Part shown: positions 1 to 12,772 of the stretch, one piece after another
Numbering within the stretch: position 1 is the stretch's first letter
Layout of the letters: every line of letters starts with the position of its first letter
NCBI RefSeq assembly: GCF_036785885.1
Contig: NC_092323.1
Span: forward strand, 11,106,501 to 11,170,500
Direction of reading: 5' to 3'
Length of the DNA: 64,000 bases
Origin: Coffea arabica
Lineage: Eukaryota > Streptophyta > Magnoliopsida > Gentianales > Rubiaceae
Made by a program: the position numbers and the translations under genes
The notes under the pieces: model-generated
The model's database searches: none
Seen by the model: the letters and a program-made list of their open reading frames with translations, nothing else
Told to the model about the DNA's origin: nothing

Positions 1-877
1 AGTAGTTAAGGCAGATTTGGCATTTCTTCTACTTTCTTCCAAAGGATTAAGATGTTCTCTTGCCAAAAAGAGCTCTGATGAGCTGCTTTCATTAAACGTT
101 TCAAGTACAAAGCTCTGATTGAACATTTGTGAATTATTGAAAGTGACGATCAATTGTCATTGCGGAGAGGTTGCTGCTACTTTCTTTCCCCTGTGGGCAC
201 GCAAGAGCGGAGCATGGCAGGGCGGGGACAGAGAAAACGACCACGACGGATAAGGCGGGGGCGGTTTTTTGACAACGGGACGGGGCAAACCCTTTAACTC
301 GCCCGTTACCTAACCCGCAGCTGCAATCCTCGAGGAACATAAAGTTGTCCAAAACTTGGCTAGATGCGATCTTGAAAGACCCAATAATAATCCAAATTGA
401 GTCACATTACTTGATATGATGATGTGGCACAATTCCGGCCATTGAATTTTAAAAAATCGGACGTAGACAAACAAGTGTGAGTCTTGGCAGTTTTCGTTCT
501 AATTGAATCGCTTTACGTGTACTGACATAATTCGAGGAAATATCTACCCAAGTACTGCTAATCTGCTATAAGTTCTTGGTGCCATGAGCAGATACATGAC
601 AAGGGGTTAGGCCGAAAACAATACAGAGACAAAAAGTCATGAGAACACATCTTATCATGTCGCGTCCAGTGGAATCCATCAACAACCAAAACATATATTA
701 CTACGATAAGGTGATAAACAGCCCAAAAGACAGTACAAGTGTCTCATTGAATATTATCCAACAACCTAATAAGTACCACATCACACCGCTTCCTTAATTT
801 CTTAAATTTTGCCTTCTTTCGGCTTTTGTATCTCGCAGACACAAAAATTACCAGCAAGTGAGAAGACAAAAACCTCC
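1..877. other. Intergenic/3' flank of the stress protein gene
   Basis: No gene is supported here. Positions about 176-320 form a short GC-rich patch with runs of GGGGCGG/CCCGCC type inside AT-rich DNA, unlike its surroundings; it may be a worn MITE fragment, but I found no paired ends. The part next to 877 is probably the 3' UTR of the minus-strand universal stress protein gene. Confidence 0.4.
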
Positions 878-2127
878 TTACTTGGGTGGCCCCTTCACGA
901 CAGTGACTGGACACAGTGCATTTTGCACCACGTAGTTGCTAACACTTCCAAGCAACACCCTGCACGTATCAATTCTTTCATTAATTAGAAGATTACAAAT
1001 CAGGTAAGCATATTAATGAACACTACTAAAACAAAAGAGGAGGCCTTGAATGGCGTTACTTGGACTGGGATTTATAACAGTTTGCCAAATACTATCAGCT
1101 TAAGGGTTAGATATGATGTTAAGAAAAATATTAGAAAAAGGGGTACCTTCTCAAATAATTACACGGCGGCTGTACTTAGTCTAATTTGAAGCATTTGGGA
1201 AATGATGATTATGGTCGGCTAAAGAGTTTACAAAAAAATTCATAATCTCATAAAACAAGTGAAAGCCATGATCATCGCTGCTGAATTGATAACCTCTTCA
1301 GGATTCCTAAGAAGTAGTCCAAGGTTTTACGTAAGATCACAAACACAAAAGAAAAAAGAAAGGTAGGTAAGAGAAGATCATAAAAACGGAGGAGAGCCAG
1401 TTTGGATATCTAATTGCAGCGTTTCAAAAATGATGATGATGTTCGGATATCTATAATCAGAGCAAGTAAAATTCATAATCTCACCAAACAAGTGAGAATC
1501 ATGATCATCACTGGTTGATTAATTACCTCTTGATGGCTCCTAAACCTCGACTTCCAACAACCAGGGAATCAAGTTTAAGATGATCCACACCCTCGCACAG
1601 CTTCTCCCTTGGATCCCCCCAATACACCTTGGCCACCACCTTCACCTGCAAATTTTCACAAACCAAACAACCATCCACATAAATCTCAGTACAGTACAAC
1701 TTTGTACGCGTTATCAGAGAGAGAGAGAGAGAGAGTGTGTGTACTATACCCCTTTGGTCTTGGCTACCATGTCAAGCAAGTCAAGACCCTCAGGATCAGG
1801 ATTAAGTCCATAATGCTTAGACACGTTGATTTCTCTAAATTCCGCAAGAGGTATCAATGCTGAGAAAGCCAATTAGCAACAAAAGTAACTCAGAATCAAG
1901 CTAACAACAAATATAAACATGCGTAAAGAAAGTTATTGATTGATTCTTCTACGTGATCCGGTGTCTTGAAAGAGCTGCTTATTGGTAGTCTCGACTTTGG
2001 GTGAAACCACTTGGATGATGATGAGACTATCCCCTCCTTCGACCAAATTATCAGCAGCCCATTTGAGAGCTAATTTGCTGGTCTGAGAGTAGTCCATCCC
2101 AACTCCCACTGTGCGTGCCTTTCCCAT
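878..2127 (-). CDS. Universal stress protein (USP-A type), 161 aa, four exons
   Basis: Exons, in transcript order, are 2127-1953, 1859-1750, 1645-1527 and 959-878 (486 bp, frame continuous through GT-AG introns). The protein starts [14 protein letters not shown], the first beta strand of the USP fold. It continues with [10 protein letters not shown] and the nucleotide-binding signature G-2x-G-9x-GS ([15 protein letters not shown], split by intron 3), and ends with [14 protein letters not shown]. Length and motifs match the small single-domain plant USPs, which bind ATP and act in the cytosol in stress responses. The binding signature is intact, so ATP binding is expected by family inference. 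The start is the only Met before the conserved core. Intron 3 holds a diverged copy of the exon 3 splice-donor region (see findings). Confidence 0.9.
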
Positions 2128-2352
2128 CTTTCAATTCCGTAGTTTGCTCTCTTTTCTATCTGAAACAGAAGTATGAAGCAAGGAGGTTTAATATGGTAAG
2201 CAGGGTACTTATCAGACGTAATGGTGGAATGGTGAAATATCAAATACGGTGGGCAGTACAACTGTACATTTCAAAAGGGGTGTTGGAAGGAATTGTGTTG
2301 AATTTAAAGGAAGGAGAATGTTCTTGAGAGAACTTGGCGGTAGGTGTTGGAG

Positions 2353-2360
2353 TATATATA
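2353..2360 (-). promoter_or_regulatory. TATA-like box upstream of the USP gene
   Basis: An alternating TA octamer lies about 226 bp upstream of the USP start codon, at a reasonable distance for a plant core promoter with a leader of roughly 190 nt. The motif is nearly palindromic, so its orientation is not decisive, and no transcription start is visible. Confidence 0.35.
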
Positions 2361-5300
2361 AAGGTGTCATTTCAATCAAGCCCCTCTAATCCGCCATTGC
2401 TTTTCACTTTTGGTCCTTCAAAGCACATGATATGAGCCACTTAAGGATCTATTGGTAAGATATGGATAAATGTATTGTTGAAGTTAAGTTTAAATAGTAG
2501 TATTTTCAATTGACCGACAGCACGGGAAGGTATTAGTATCTCTCATACATATAATTACATAACTGGTAAGGGACTTAACATTGAAAAAGAGAATGTGAAC
2601 ATGCTGTCTCCTGATGTGCTCAATTGACTTCCTATCAAAATTTGGAAGGCCAGAAACATATAATCTTAATTCCTCCATAGATCAATTGACATATTCTTGT
2701 ATTTTGAAGGGTTTAAGTGAAACAAACTTATCACTAGATCCTTTTTTTTTTACTTTTTTGGTACAAAAATGGGTTCTTGCTCCGGTTACTGCCATGAATC
2801 AATCAGGCAAACCTTCAAAACCATAAATCATTTATAAGAGTATTTACGTATCGTTCACTGACATATAATTCTTACAATGAAAAAGAAATTCGAACGCACG
2901 ATATTTTGTTTAAAAAAAAAAAAAAAAAAAAAGATTCACGCTTACTAGGAGTCAAATTTATGTTGGCAATTTTATCGATCACCAGATGCATAATTGGCTT
3001 TTCTCACTTTATTATTCCTACTTTATTAAAGGAGGAGACTATCCCATGTTCCTATTCATTCTTTGCTGTAGTAAAGTAATACAACTCCATCTCCATTGCA
3101 TCCGGGACTTAGCATAAAGCTAAATATACCGGGGACGGTTCAGCGTTGGTCCAGCTGTACCAGAAACGTTAATGAAAAAAAGTAAGCATGGGCTAGTGGT
3201 AATTAAGACTAATCATAGCATCAAGACTAATGAAATACCAAAATAACGTTGAAGAGGATAACGCACTAAAATATTTTAAAATCGTACAAAAATATCCGTT
3301 TTTTCCTGAGTATATTGGGTCCTCGCAACGATACAAACATGAAATATAGAGCCAAAAGTGTGAAAATGACGTTTACACGCGGCAACAGACGTAAATCATT
3401 AAATTGTTCTATACAAATTCACAGAATAGTTTGCTTCCCATTCCAGAATGATGATGAGTTTTGCAGCTAAATTTGAAAATTTCCACATTCAAAGCTAGTT
3501 AATCAACTATAACAAGCCTGTAATCAACGAGTTGCTGGTTACGTTATAGACTTATATTGCCCATTAAAAATGTGAAACAAAAACATTAGTGGCTAGATGT
3601 CGAATTTGAGTTATTTAAAATGCAGATTTAAAGCTCCCTAACACCTAAGGTGATTGGAAGGAACATTTTATCAAGAAACTAAATATTTGGTTCAACTCCT
3701 AAGCTTTCCCAGCCCCTCCCCCTTTCTCCTTATAAGGTTTTATGGTAAATGGTATTTACATTCCTGTTTATGTTATTCACACTTTTATTATTATTTTAAT
3801 CATATAATTTTCATTTATTAAACTATATAATAAAATAAATAATGCAAGTACAAATCATAAAAAATAAAATGCAAATAACATTTTCTAATTTTATAATCTC
3901 CCTCGAACTTTGGGCAGGTGGCCAACCCTTCCCCATGGGGTGGGAGGGAATTGGGGAGGCGGAGAGGGGTTAATAATAATATAAAAAAAAAAAAAAAACT
4001 CCAAAGTACCAATTTCTATCCCTAACTGGATTTTAAAAAATTGGGCTCCGAAACGGCCTTTCCTATCTGATCTTATCATAAGTAAGTTTGGGCTAATATT
4101 TCATGGGCCTTGAGAGTGCCCTTGGACTACGCTAAAGACAGCATTCAAATATCACGCTTTCGCAGAATGCATCAAAACAAGCAAAACAATTGAGGAGGTG
4201 CATTACATATGAATTCGTGCAAATCACGTAAATGATGATCTTCTTATTATGGCAAATTTGTTTCTTCAACTTCAATTTGTTTTCTGTAAGGGGCTCAATT
4301 ATGATTATCATACGAAAGTATGTTGCCTTTTGAGGAAGAAAGATAGTAAAACTGTAAGAACAAATTTCCTTGCATTATATACACCGTGTTTTGTTACTTG
4401 TCATGATACATTTGTCACACGAAAATTTTTTAGAATTAATTACGTTTGCTAGCAAAGTTGAGCTACTCAAATATATTAGCTTTGAAGCAATACCTTAATA
4501 GGGCATGATTGTTCTTGTAGGTTGTTTATCCATTCCAACTAAAAACACATAATGCATTCACTTGACTTGAACCCTTTTCATATGTTAAAAAAAACTATTT
4601 AAAAGCTCTACTTCTTTTTATTCATCATGCAGTAATTTTATTCAGTCAAACCATTATTGTGTGATTTTAAAGATTGTGTTCGAAAACGCGGGATTCAATC
4701 AGTAACATGGACTATACTTTTCAAAGTAAATATTTTGTCAATTTCACTTACCGTTTTGTGGTCAACTTGGCCCAAGGAATCAATGAGGATGATGCTAATT
4801 CATGGCGTGAGTTAAGGGGAATAATACTGAATAACGAAAAGAAAAGCCGATGACTATTTATTATGTGCCACATAATTTTTTTACGCATAGTAGAGAAGAA
4901 ATTGTCATCAAGATCTGTTTTTGGAGGCTCTCAAAAGGTCTGCGCAATTATATGTTCTCTTGATAAGTAGCTACCTTTGACATCGTAGTAATTGATATAA
5001 TGCATTGTTTGAAATTTTGAATCAGCTCTTCCTTTTTTTTTTTTTTGTGCCCCCCACCTTTTATTTGAACTAGTAAGGAATAAGTGTATCAAGTGCGTGT
5101 AAGGGCCTCATTTGAGATTACGGTGACTCATAAAAATGTATTTCTGACACACTTACGTTTAACAAAAGTGCTATTAAGTTACAAAATAGTCAGGCTCCTT
5201 AATTTACGGGAAATTAGTTACCAAATACTTTAGAAGTATTTTTAGTACTTAAAATTTTTTTTTTTTTTTTTTGTAAATGCAATCCCAAGTAGGGACAAAG

Positions 5301-6700
5301 TCTCATATTAATATGATCAAAACAATGAAATATACGATTAACCAACATTTATCGAATTTAAAAAAGAGTCAGAAGAAATGGCTCGATGAAGTTTGGTAAG
5401 TAATTAATAAGCTAGACTCTTAGAGTGACCGCAAGAAAATTTCTTTTTTCTCTTGCTGAGCAAGTGCATCGCTAGCTAGGCTTAACCAATTCTCCAATGC
5501 CTAGCATCCTAGTTTTGGGCCATAGAAAGTCGCTGCGATATGCTACTTGTAACGAGTACAAAAACGATGATATTAATTTGGGAAATATTTACGCTTCTCG
5601 ACTAGCCTCTAGCACTTCTTGTAGGCTATATTTTTAATGAGTAAATTAGGGTGCAAGATGCTAAATGTAAAAGTGTGAAAATCAATTTTCTAAAATTTTA
5701 AGTGCATAAAAGGAAGGAAAAGATCAAGAAACCTTCTTTACCAACAAAAATTTCCAAATCATGATTCTTGGGACTCATAATTTGAAAATAATTTCTTTCA
5801 TGTTAGCTATTGGAAAGGGAATCCAAGATCCGTTTTTGAATGTTATTAATGTTTCTAATTTTCAATGTCAAGATAGTAAAACAATCACAATATTCACAAT
5901 GGTTTGTCTAGTAGGTGTTCACGGGTCACTCATTAAAATATATTTCAGGTGTTATATTTTTGAAAATATAAGATTATTTATGAAAAGTAAATAAATACAA
6001 GAAAAAGTAGACAAGATTAAATAAGGAAAATATATAAATACAACGGAGAATAATAGTTATTAGTATGTGTGTATATATGATAGATTAGGTGAATATTAAA
6101 TGTGTTAACGAGTGCTTTAAGGGTACATATTAGAAAAATCCAAATATAAAATCACACAAAACATGAGAATTAAGAAAGTTAAATTGTAAAAAAAGGGGGG
6201 AAAAAAGAAATTGAGAATGGCGAGAATCACCTAGCATGTAGATTCCATTTCCGACTCTAACTTTTAGTAATGTGTATTCAAATTTACTGTCGATGTGATC
6301 AGTATAATTTGTAATCAAGTTATGATTCTAGATATTATCGAATATTGTTGCATATTTAGTTCGAATCCATCCAAACTATTTAATTCGAATCCATCCGAAC
6401 TTCTTTTTATTGCTAAGAAAAGACTTCAACTAGTTCGCTAAGAAGTCCATGTCACATCAGACCCCAATTTGTCCAACTTTCAATGAAAGAGCGTGGATCA
6501 CCGACTACTTAACCCTCAATTAAAACGTCAAATAATGTATTAAAACTAGGATTAAGAATAATTAATTTGTTGGGAAATTTTGTAGTCCTTTTTTTCTCCT
6601 CGTTCCCAAAATTACCCTCCACCTTAATCGAGATCTGTGCTCTTCCCCTTTCCCCTCTTTCCCCGTCTCCGCCCTCCATATTTATTCACAAAACACACAC
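2361..6700. other. Gene-poor AT-rich intergenic region
   Basis: About 4.3 kb with no ORF that resembles a protein family. It contains several A or T homopolymers (near 2910-2931, 3981-3997, 5032-5046 and 5257-5272) and many short low-complexity stretches. The short ORFs near 3818-4079 read through poly-A and a CCCC-rich patch and are not convincing. The end close to 6700 should hold the promoter of the first TM9 gene; a TATTTATT sequence near 6679 is a weak TATA candidate. Confidence 0.5.
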
Positions 6701-6767
6701 CAAATCCACACACAAAAGCTTTTTTCTGGCTAAGTCCGAGTCCGGTGAGGTGGAAAGAATTGGAGGA

Positions 6768-9700
6768 ATGGTGTTGAGGAGATGGGACCTCGTCGTTTTG
6801 GGGTTGCTGCTGTCAACGGTGGCAACAGTGGTGAAATCGGATGCATCGGATCACACATACAAACCTAAAGATCAAGTCCCTCTTTACGCCAATAAAGTTG
6901 GCCCTTTTCAAAACCCCAGGTTGACGTTTCATCAAACACTTCAATTCATTATCTATCACTTGGATTGTTGGACAATTGATAGCCCATTGCTTTGTTTTCT
7001 GTAAATTTAGCAACATTCGCGGTAAAAAGGTTGATTTTTTTGGTATTTATTTCTTTTGGTTGATAATTTTCGTTTATGTGTTCTCACTGGAGCTGGTGTG
7101 AATTGTGCTTCTTTGATTGAATCGTTGTACAATTTTTAGTAGTTTTGGTCAATTCAGTTGAGCCCTTTTCCTTCGTATTCAATCTTTGAGGGTGGGGTTA
7201 CGGGGAGGGTAAGGTAGTGTGGGTGATTGAGATTTATGTGATAAGGAGACCAGTGAACGGGAAAGTAAGGATTTTAAGATAAAATTAAGGATTTCCATTA
7301 CGGGAGCATTACAAACACAATATGCTGTAGCTAGATATGCCTGATAGCTGTTAGGAAATTAGAAAATAATGCAGATTAGCTTCGCTGAGTATTTTCTTGG
7401 AGTACTCGTTGACCTCGGTGCTTGTTAAATTGGAAGAGTCAACGGTTTAAGCAATTTGAATGTGGTCAAGTTTTAAAGAGAGAGAGTTTTTAAAGAATGC
7501 TTGAGTTTCTAGCTGGATAAATGGATTTAAGAATTCTGTTTGTTTTGGCTTTGTGGTGCTATTTTGAGTTTTGGTCAAATTGGGTTACAATTTTATTGTC
7601 TGTGCATGCACAATAATGCTGCTAACATTGACGTTTTTTTTTTGTTCCTGATTCCAGTGAAACATACCGCTTTTTTGATCTCCCATTCTGTTTACCAGGT
7701 TGAGATTTTACTGCTTTATTCTTCCATTCCAAATTATTTGTCTGGTCAGATTTTAATTTGAAGTTACTGGTGAAATGTGGCTGGCAGCTCATGTAAAAGA
7801 GAAAAAGGAAGCTCTTGGTGAAGTGTTGAATGGAGATCGTTTAGTCAGTGCTCCTTATAAACTCGAATTTTTAGTTGACAAAGACTCAGAATTGGTTTGT
7901 AAAAAGCAGTTGACTATGGATGAAGTTGCACAATTTCGAAAGGCAGTTGCAAAAGATTACTACTTTGAAATGTACTATGATGACTTGCCTGTCTGGGGCT
8001 TCTTGGGAAGAGTTGAGAAAGATGGAAAATCTGATCCCGGCGAGCACAAGTATTACCTTTTTAAGCACCTGCATTTTGATATTTCCTACAATAAGGACCA
8101 CGTGATTGAGATCGGTGCACGAACTGAGCGAAATGATCCAAATGCTCAAGTAGATATCACTGAAGATAAAGGAGTTGATGTAGACTTCACATATTCAGTG
8201 AAATGGAGAGACACAGATATTCCTTTTGAAAAGAGGATGGATAAATATTCACATTCTTCATCATTACCACATCATTTGGAAATTCATTGGTTCTCCATTA
8301 TTAACTCCTGTGTGACAGTACTCCTTCTTACGGGTTTTCTTGCCACTATTTTAATGCGAGTGCTTAAGAATGACTTTGTCAAGTGAGTCACATCTCTTAT
8401 TAGCCATTCTCTGTATTTGCACCCTGTCTCCCTTCTTTTTTGGTGATTTGGTCCTCCTTGTAACGTTCAATGTGTGGTTCTATGTTTTAAAGGTATGCTA
8501 ATGATGAGGACACAGCTGACGACCAAGAAGAGACTGGGTGGAAATATATCCATGGTGATGTTTTTAGGTATCCAAAGTACAAATCTTTGTTTGCTGCAGC
8601 CCTTGGTTGTGGCAGCCAGTTATTCATCCTGTGAGTGTGCTCCTGACCTGGGCTTATTGTACTTTGTCTTGAACTAGCAGGATTGGTATCTTTCATTTTT
8701 CTCCAGATTGTTAATACAGCTTTGGTCATTCTTCCTTTTAAACAGGGTGGTCTTTATCTTTATTCTTGCTATTGTTGGTGTATTTTATCCATACAACCGT
8801 GGAGCACTCTTCACTGCACTTGTTGTCATATATGCTCTTACTTCTGGAATTGCTGGCTACACAGCAGCTTCTTTCTATGGCCAACTAGAAGGGAAAAATT
8901 GGGTATGCTTTGCAGAAAACTTATTTGTTTTATTTCATGGATCTACTGGCATGAATTTCTTTGGCAATCCTTTTTGGTTTACTGGTACTCCTCCTGGTTG
9001 TTGAACTGAAATAAAACTCAGAAGTGAAATTCCCTCTTCCCTTCTATTTCAAACGTGGCTTTCTAAGTTCTCCAAACTTATATGTTTCTTTAAAAGTTTT
9101 ACTCTTGGATAATCATTTGGTGAAGAAAATTTATGGAGAAGAAAAAATCCTACTTTGGAGTTGTCTCTTATTTTCTTGATCTCTGTAATTTTTATTGTTT
9201 TACACTGTAAATGTGCTAATGTAATCTACTTCTGGCTGTTCTGATGTTCTATTTCTTCTTTTGACAGGTGAGAAATCTACTATTGACAGGGGCCCTGTTT
9301 TGCGGACCATTGTTCCTGAATTTCTGCTTTCTTAACACTGTTGCTATTGCATACAGGGCTACTGCTGCATTGCCATTTGGTACAATTGTTGTCATCTTTC
9401 TTATCTGGGCCCTTGTGACATCACCTTTGTTAGTCTTGGGTGGGATTGCCGGAAAGAATAGCAAGGCAGAATTCCAAGCTCCTTGTCGTACCACAAAGTA
9501 CCCCAGAGAGATTCCCCCATTGCCATGGTACCGCAGTACACTACCTCAGATGGCAATGGCAGGGTTTTTGCCTTTCAGTGCAATTTACATTGAGCTTTAC
9601 TATATATTTGCAAGTGTGTGGGGTCACAGGATTTATACTATCTACAGCATCCTATTTATTGTCTTCATTATTCTTCTAATTGTCACTGCTTTCATCACTG

Positions 9701-10206
9701 TGGCATTGACATACTTTCAGCTTGCCGCTGAAGACCATGAATGGTGGTGGAGGTATGTAATCATTATTCTGGATTCCATGTTGCTCTTATTAACTGGCTG
9801 CCTTATAAAGAAATTTTAAAACTTTTTTGACTCTTTCTTGGAATTTTTGGAACACAATGTACACGTTATGCTTGTTACACATAAATGACGACGAAAACAA
9901 GTAGGTTTTTTTTAGGGCTAGTATAAGGGAAAGTGATGGCCTAGTTCTAAAGCACTAATATATGCTTGTTTGCTTGCTTCCTCTAGGTCTTTCCTCTGTG
10001 GTGGATCAACTGGATTATTCATCTATGGGTACTGCTTGTATTACTATTATGCTCGTTCTGATATGTCAGGCTTCATGCAGACTTCATTCTTCTTCGGTTA
10101 CATGGCTTGCGTATGCTATGGTTTCTTTCTTATGCTCGGGACCGTAGGCTTCCGTGCAGCACTGTTCTTTGTCCGTCATATATACCGCTCAATCAAGTGC
10201 GAGTAG
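6768..10206 (+). CDS. Transmembrane nine (TM9SF/EMP70) protein, copy A, 595 aa, seven exons
   Basis: Exons are 6768-6919, 7658-7698, 7788-8382, 8493-8630, 8746-8902, 9268-9752 and 9987-10206 (1788 bp with stop, frame unbroken). A signal peptide of about 24 residues precedes the luminal domain, which opens [20 protein letters not shown] and carries ETYRFFDLPFC. After it come nine hydrophobic segments, the first at [20 protein letters not shown]. The C-terminus RSIKCE contains a KXE signal of the KXD/E type that keeps plant EMP70 proteins in the Golgi through COPI binding. The sequence fits the TMN1/TMN5-like plant subgroup, with family roles in endomembrane protein sorting. An in-frame Met at 6567 was rejected because 6768 gives a clean signal peptide. 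It is the upstream member of a tandem pair. Confidence 0.93.
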
Positions 10207-11638
10207 CAAGTGACTGGACAAAGGTGGCTTCTTTGCTCTAATTCTTGATTAATATCAGCAGTCATGGATCGAGAAAAGAATGTGTAGGACAAGAGTAGTG
10301 AAGCAGAGCCTGTATTATCTTACAGAAGTGATGTAGAAACCATGGTCACATTTTGCATTTACGGTTCAACAAGTAATATCAATGTGCTAGTTTTGCAGTT
10401 CATGTCATTCCTTCCATCTTTGAAGATATCAAAGCTATGCTTTTGTTCATGTTCTTTGTGGTAAAAGTACGGCATTTTTTCAGTGTTGGTACCTGATACT
10501 GTTTTTGTTTTTTGTTGTTTTTTTTGGGGGGGGGGGGGGGGGAAGGGGGTGGCACAACATCAACAGAATCAGAGCCACTCTTGTTCTAAGTGTTCGAAAG
10601 CAACCACAAAACTGACAAAAGAATAGGGAATCCCATCCCGTTTGACAAGAACTCAAGTACTGAACTAACTACGAAGTCTTCTAACCTACGGCAAGCATGC
10701 GACCGAAGCCGTGTTGCTGGGGGTACTGGGTTACATTAGTCTGTTAGGAAATAGGAAATGACCATCTTCCTCTTACAATTGTGATGACTGCGTGGCATTT
10801 CGGTTGTTTGTTCGAGTATAAATATATGCAAAGCAATAACGTTGGATCAACCGGTCATGTCAACTTTCAAATGCTTCTACCTGACCTGACTTCTCCCACA
10901 CCTTTTCATATGAACGATCTAACTGCTAACTCACCTATATCAGGTTGTTTAGCATAGTCATTATGTGACAATGACGCTTTTATTTCACGCACCCAGACTA
11001 TAGGCTCTAGACAAGTAAAAGTAACTGTGGGAACACAACTATCACCTTCCCATTTGATGTACTACCAAGTGCTAAAGTTTCTAGTACTAATAAAATTCAG
11101 ACTCCCTCTGCTGGCCTTAGCCATGAAAAGTTTCTTCTGAAAACTCATTCCTCGTTTGCCATTTCCTTTGTAAATCTTTGCCTGTTTTGCAATTATCGAT
11201 CTCCTTTTGGACCTCGCAATCTTGTCTCGTGCAAAGAATGTTTAAAAGAGAATCCTAGATATGATATGATCGTAACATTTTGCAGTCTTTCAGACTCTCT
11301 TTAACTTTGAGATGTTGAACTCCCATTGTTGTGCGACAGTTTCGAGACGCGGTCCACTGGTCTTTGGTAGTTGGTACCGATTTCCTTTGTTCTTCTAAGA
11401 ATTGAGATGTTGTTACTCCCATTTGTTTCCTTTCTTTATTGTTTCGAAATGCCAAGAAGAATTCGATTTACCTGATGGTTGATCGACCATACTTGGATTT
11501 GGGATCTCGTGAGAAAAGTAGCATAAAATCATTCACAAGTGCATCCTCAAAATAATCATTCATAACAATTGAAAAGGTTAGATCATACCTAAACTATCAT
11601 ATAAATTCACACGCCAATAATTGTTATCTTATATTATA

Positions 11639-11810
11639 GGGATAATTTCAAAAACCTCCCCCGAAGTTTTTCATAATATCACTCAGCTTCCCTGAGGTTT
11701 TTAAAATCTCACTTACCTCTTTTGAATCGACATTTCTTGTAACATTTTAACCCCATTGGAGGAAATACAAGAAAGATAAAACTTTTGTTCCAATACTACC
11801 CTTATGTTAT
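11639..11810. repeat. Terminal fragment of a MULE-type repeat (probable)
   Basis: From 11639 the sequence reads GGGATAATTTCAAAAACCTC and then repeats a motif of the form CCC(C/T)GA(A/G)GTTTTT three times. This resembles a dispersed non-autonomous Mutator-like family common in dicot genomes whose ends start GGGATAATTTC. I could not find a matching inverted right end before copy B, so it looks truncated. The family assignment is from memory of the motif. Confidence 0.4.
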
Positions 11811-12668
11811 CCTACTTATGAAATTTATAACAACAATACAAAAATAAGATAAAGTTAAATTTTTATAAGGTATAAATTTTTTAACGTAAACTATTTATTT
11901 TAGTTATATTGGAACAAAAGCAAATTTTACACCTTGAAAATTTGACACATATGAAGAGATTATTTTAGTTTTCAATACAACTTAAATTATACCATGAATT
12001 AAAACATATTTCTCTAAAAAATATCTTGACTTTCTTAATTTTAATTGTGCATGAAATTTTTTAAGGTGTTAATTACTCTTTAAAATCCTCTGAAGTGGTT
12101 GATCTTAATCAGATTTTAATTTATCTACATCATTTGCTATCCCACCATGACCCCAATGTAAAGAAATATAGACCATTATTAGCTAGCAAATTTTTTTAAT
12201 TTAGATTTTTTGTTTTTAAAATTTTATTTCGTTTTGATCTAAAATATCTCTGAAACTATTTCTTTTTTCATTTCTATTTCCTTTTTCTTTAACAACCAAA
12301 AGTAGAAGTTCTAAAAGAAAAGGTCGATGTTCTGAACTTTGAATTTCATCACTAGATTGCGATAACCAAACCATTAGCTGCACGTGTTAGATCTTCTGTC
12401 TTAATCCCTTGTGATGAAAATTTTTTTTTTTCCAAAAAAAAAAAGGAAGAATTGACCAAACGTACCAGAACACCGAAAAAGAAAAAGGAAAAAATAGAAA
12501 TAACCATAAACAAAAGAAGACACGATGTCGTTTTCACTCATTCATCGTCTGTTGGTTTGTCAAATTCGTAGATTTGCGCGTGGGTGAAAAATTTTCAATT
12601 GTTTCGTACCTTCCTACACCACTCCAGCAGACCAGTATTAAGAAGAGCAGTCTGGAAATCTGCTCTCT

Positions 12669-12738
12669 AAACTCTCTCTCTCTCTCTCTCTCCTCCTCTC
12701 GGGGCTTATTGAGATCTGCTTCTCTCTCTCTCTCTCTC
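12669..12738 (+). repeat. CT-rich microsatellite in the 5' leader of TM9 copy B
   Basis: Two (CT)n tracts separated by a short CG-containing stretch lie 35-105 bp upstream of the copy B start codon. Such pyrimidine tracts are common in plant core promoters and leaders; here they may mark the transcription start region. Confidence 0.6.
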
Positions 12739-12772
12739 CCCTCTTATTCCAACGACCGAATTGACGCCGACG

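Larger units (their letters stand above)
10207..12772. other. Spacer between the two TM9 genes
   Basis: About 2.5 kb without a supported gene. It holds the 3' UTR of copy A, a 17-G run at 10526-10542, a fragment of a Mutator-like repeat near 11639-11810, a long AT-rich tract (11800-12350), and the CT-rich leader of copy B from about 12669. Confidence 0.6.

Noticed and set aside
134-352. 72-codon ORF on the minus strand
   Set aside because: It runs through a GC-rich patch, where stop codons are rare by chance, and shows no domain or splice continuity.
3818-4079. Overlapping minus-strand ORFs rich in Phe and Pro
   Set aside because: They read through a poly-A tract and a low-complexity C/G patch, with no family similarity.
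6567-6767. In-frame N-terminal extension of TM9 copy A
   Set aside because: Starting at 6567 would bury the signal peptide behind 67 Ser/Pro-rich residues. Copy B has no equivalent, so 6768 is preferred.
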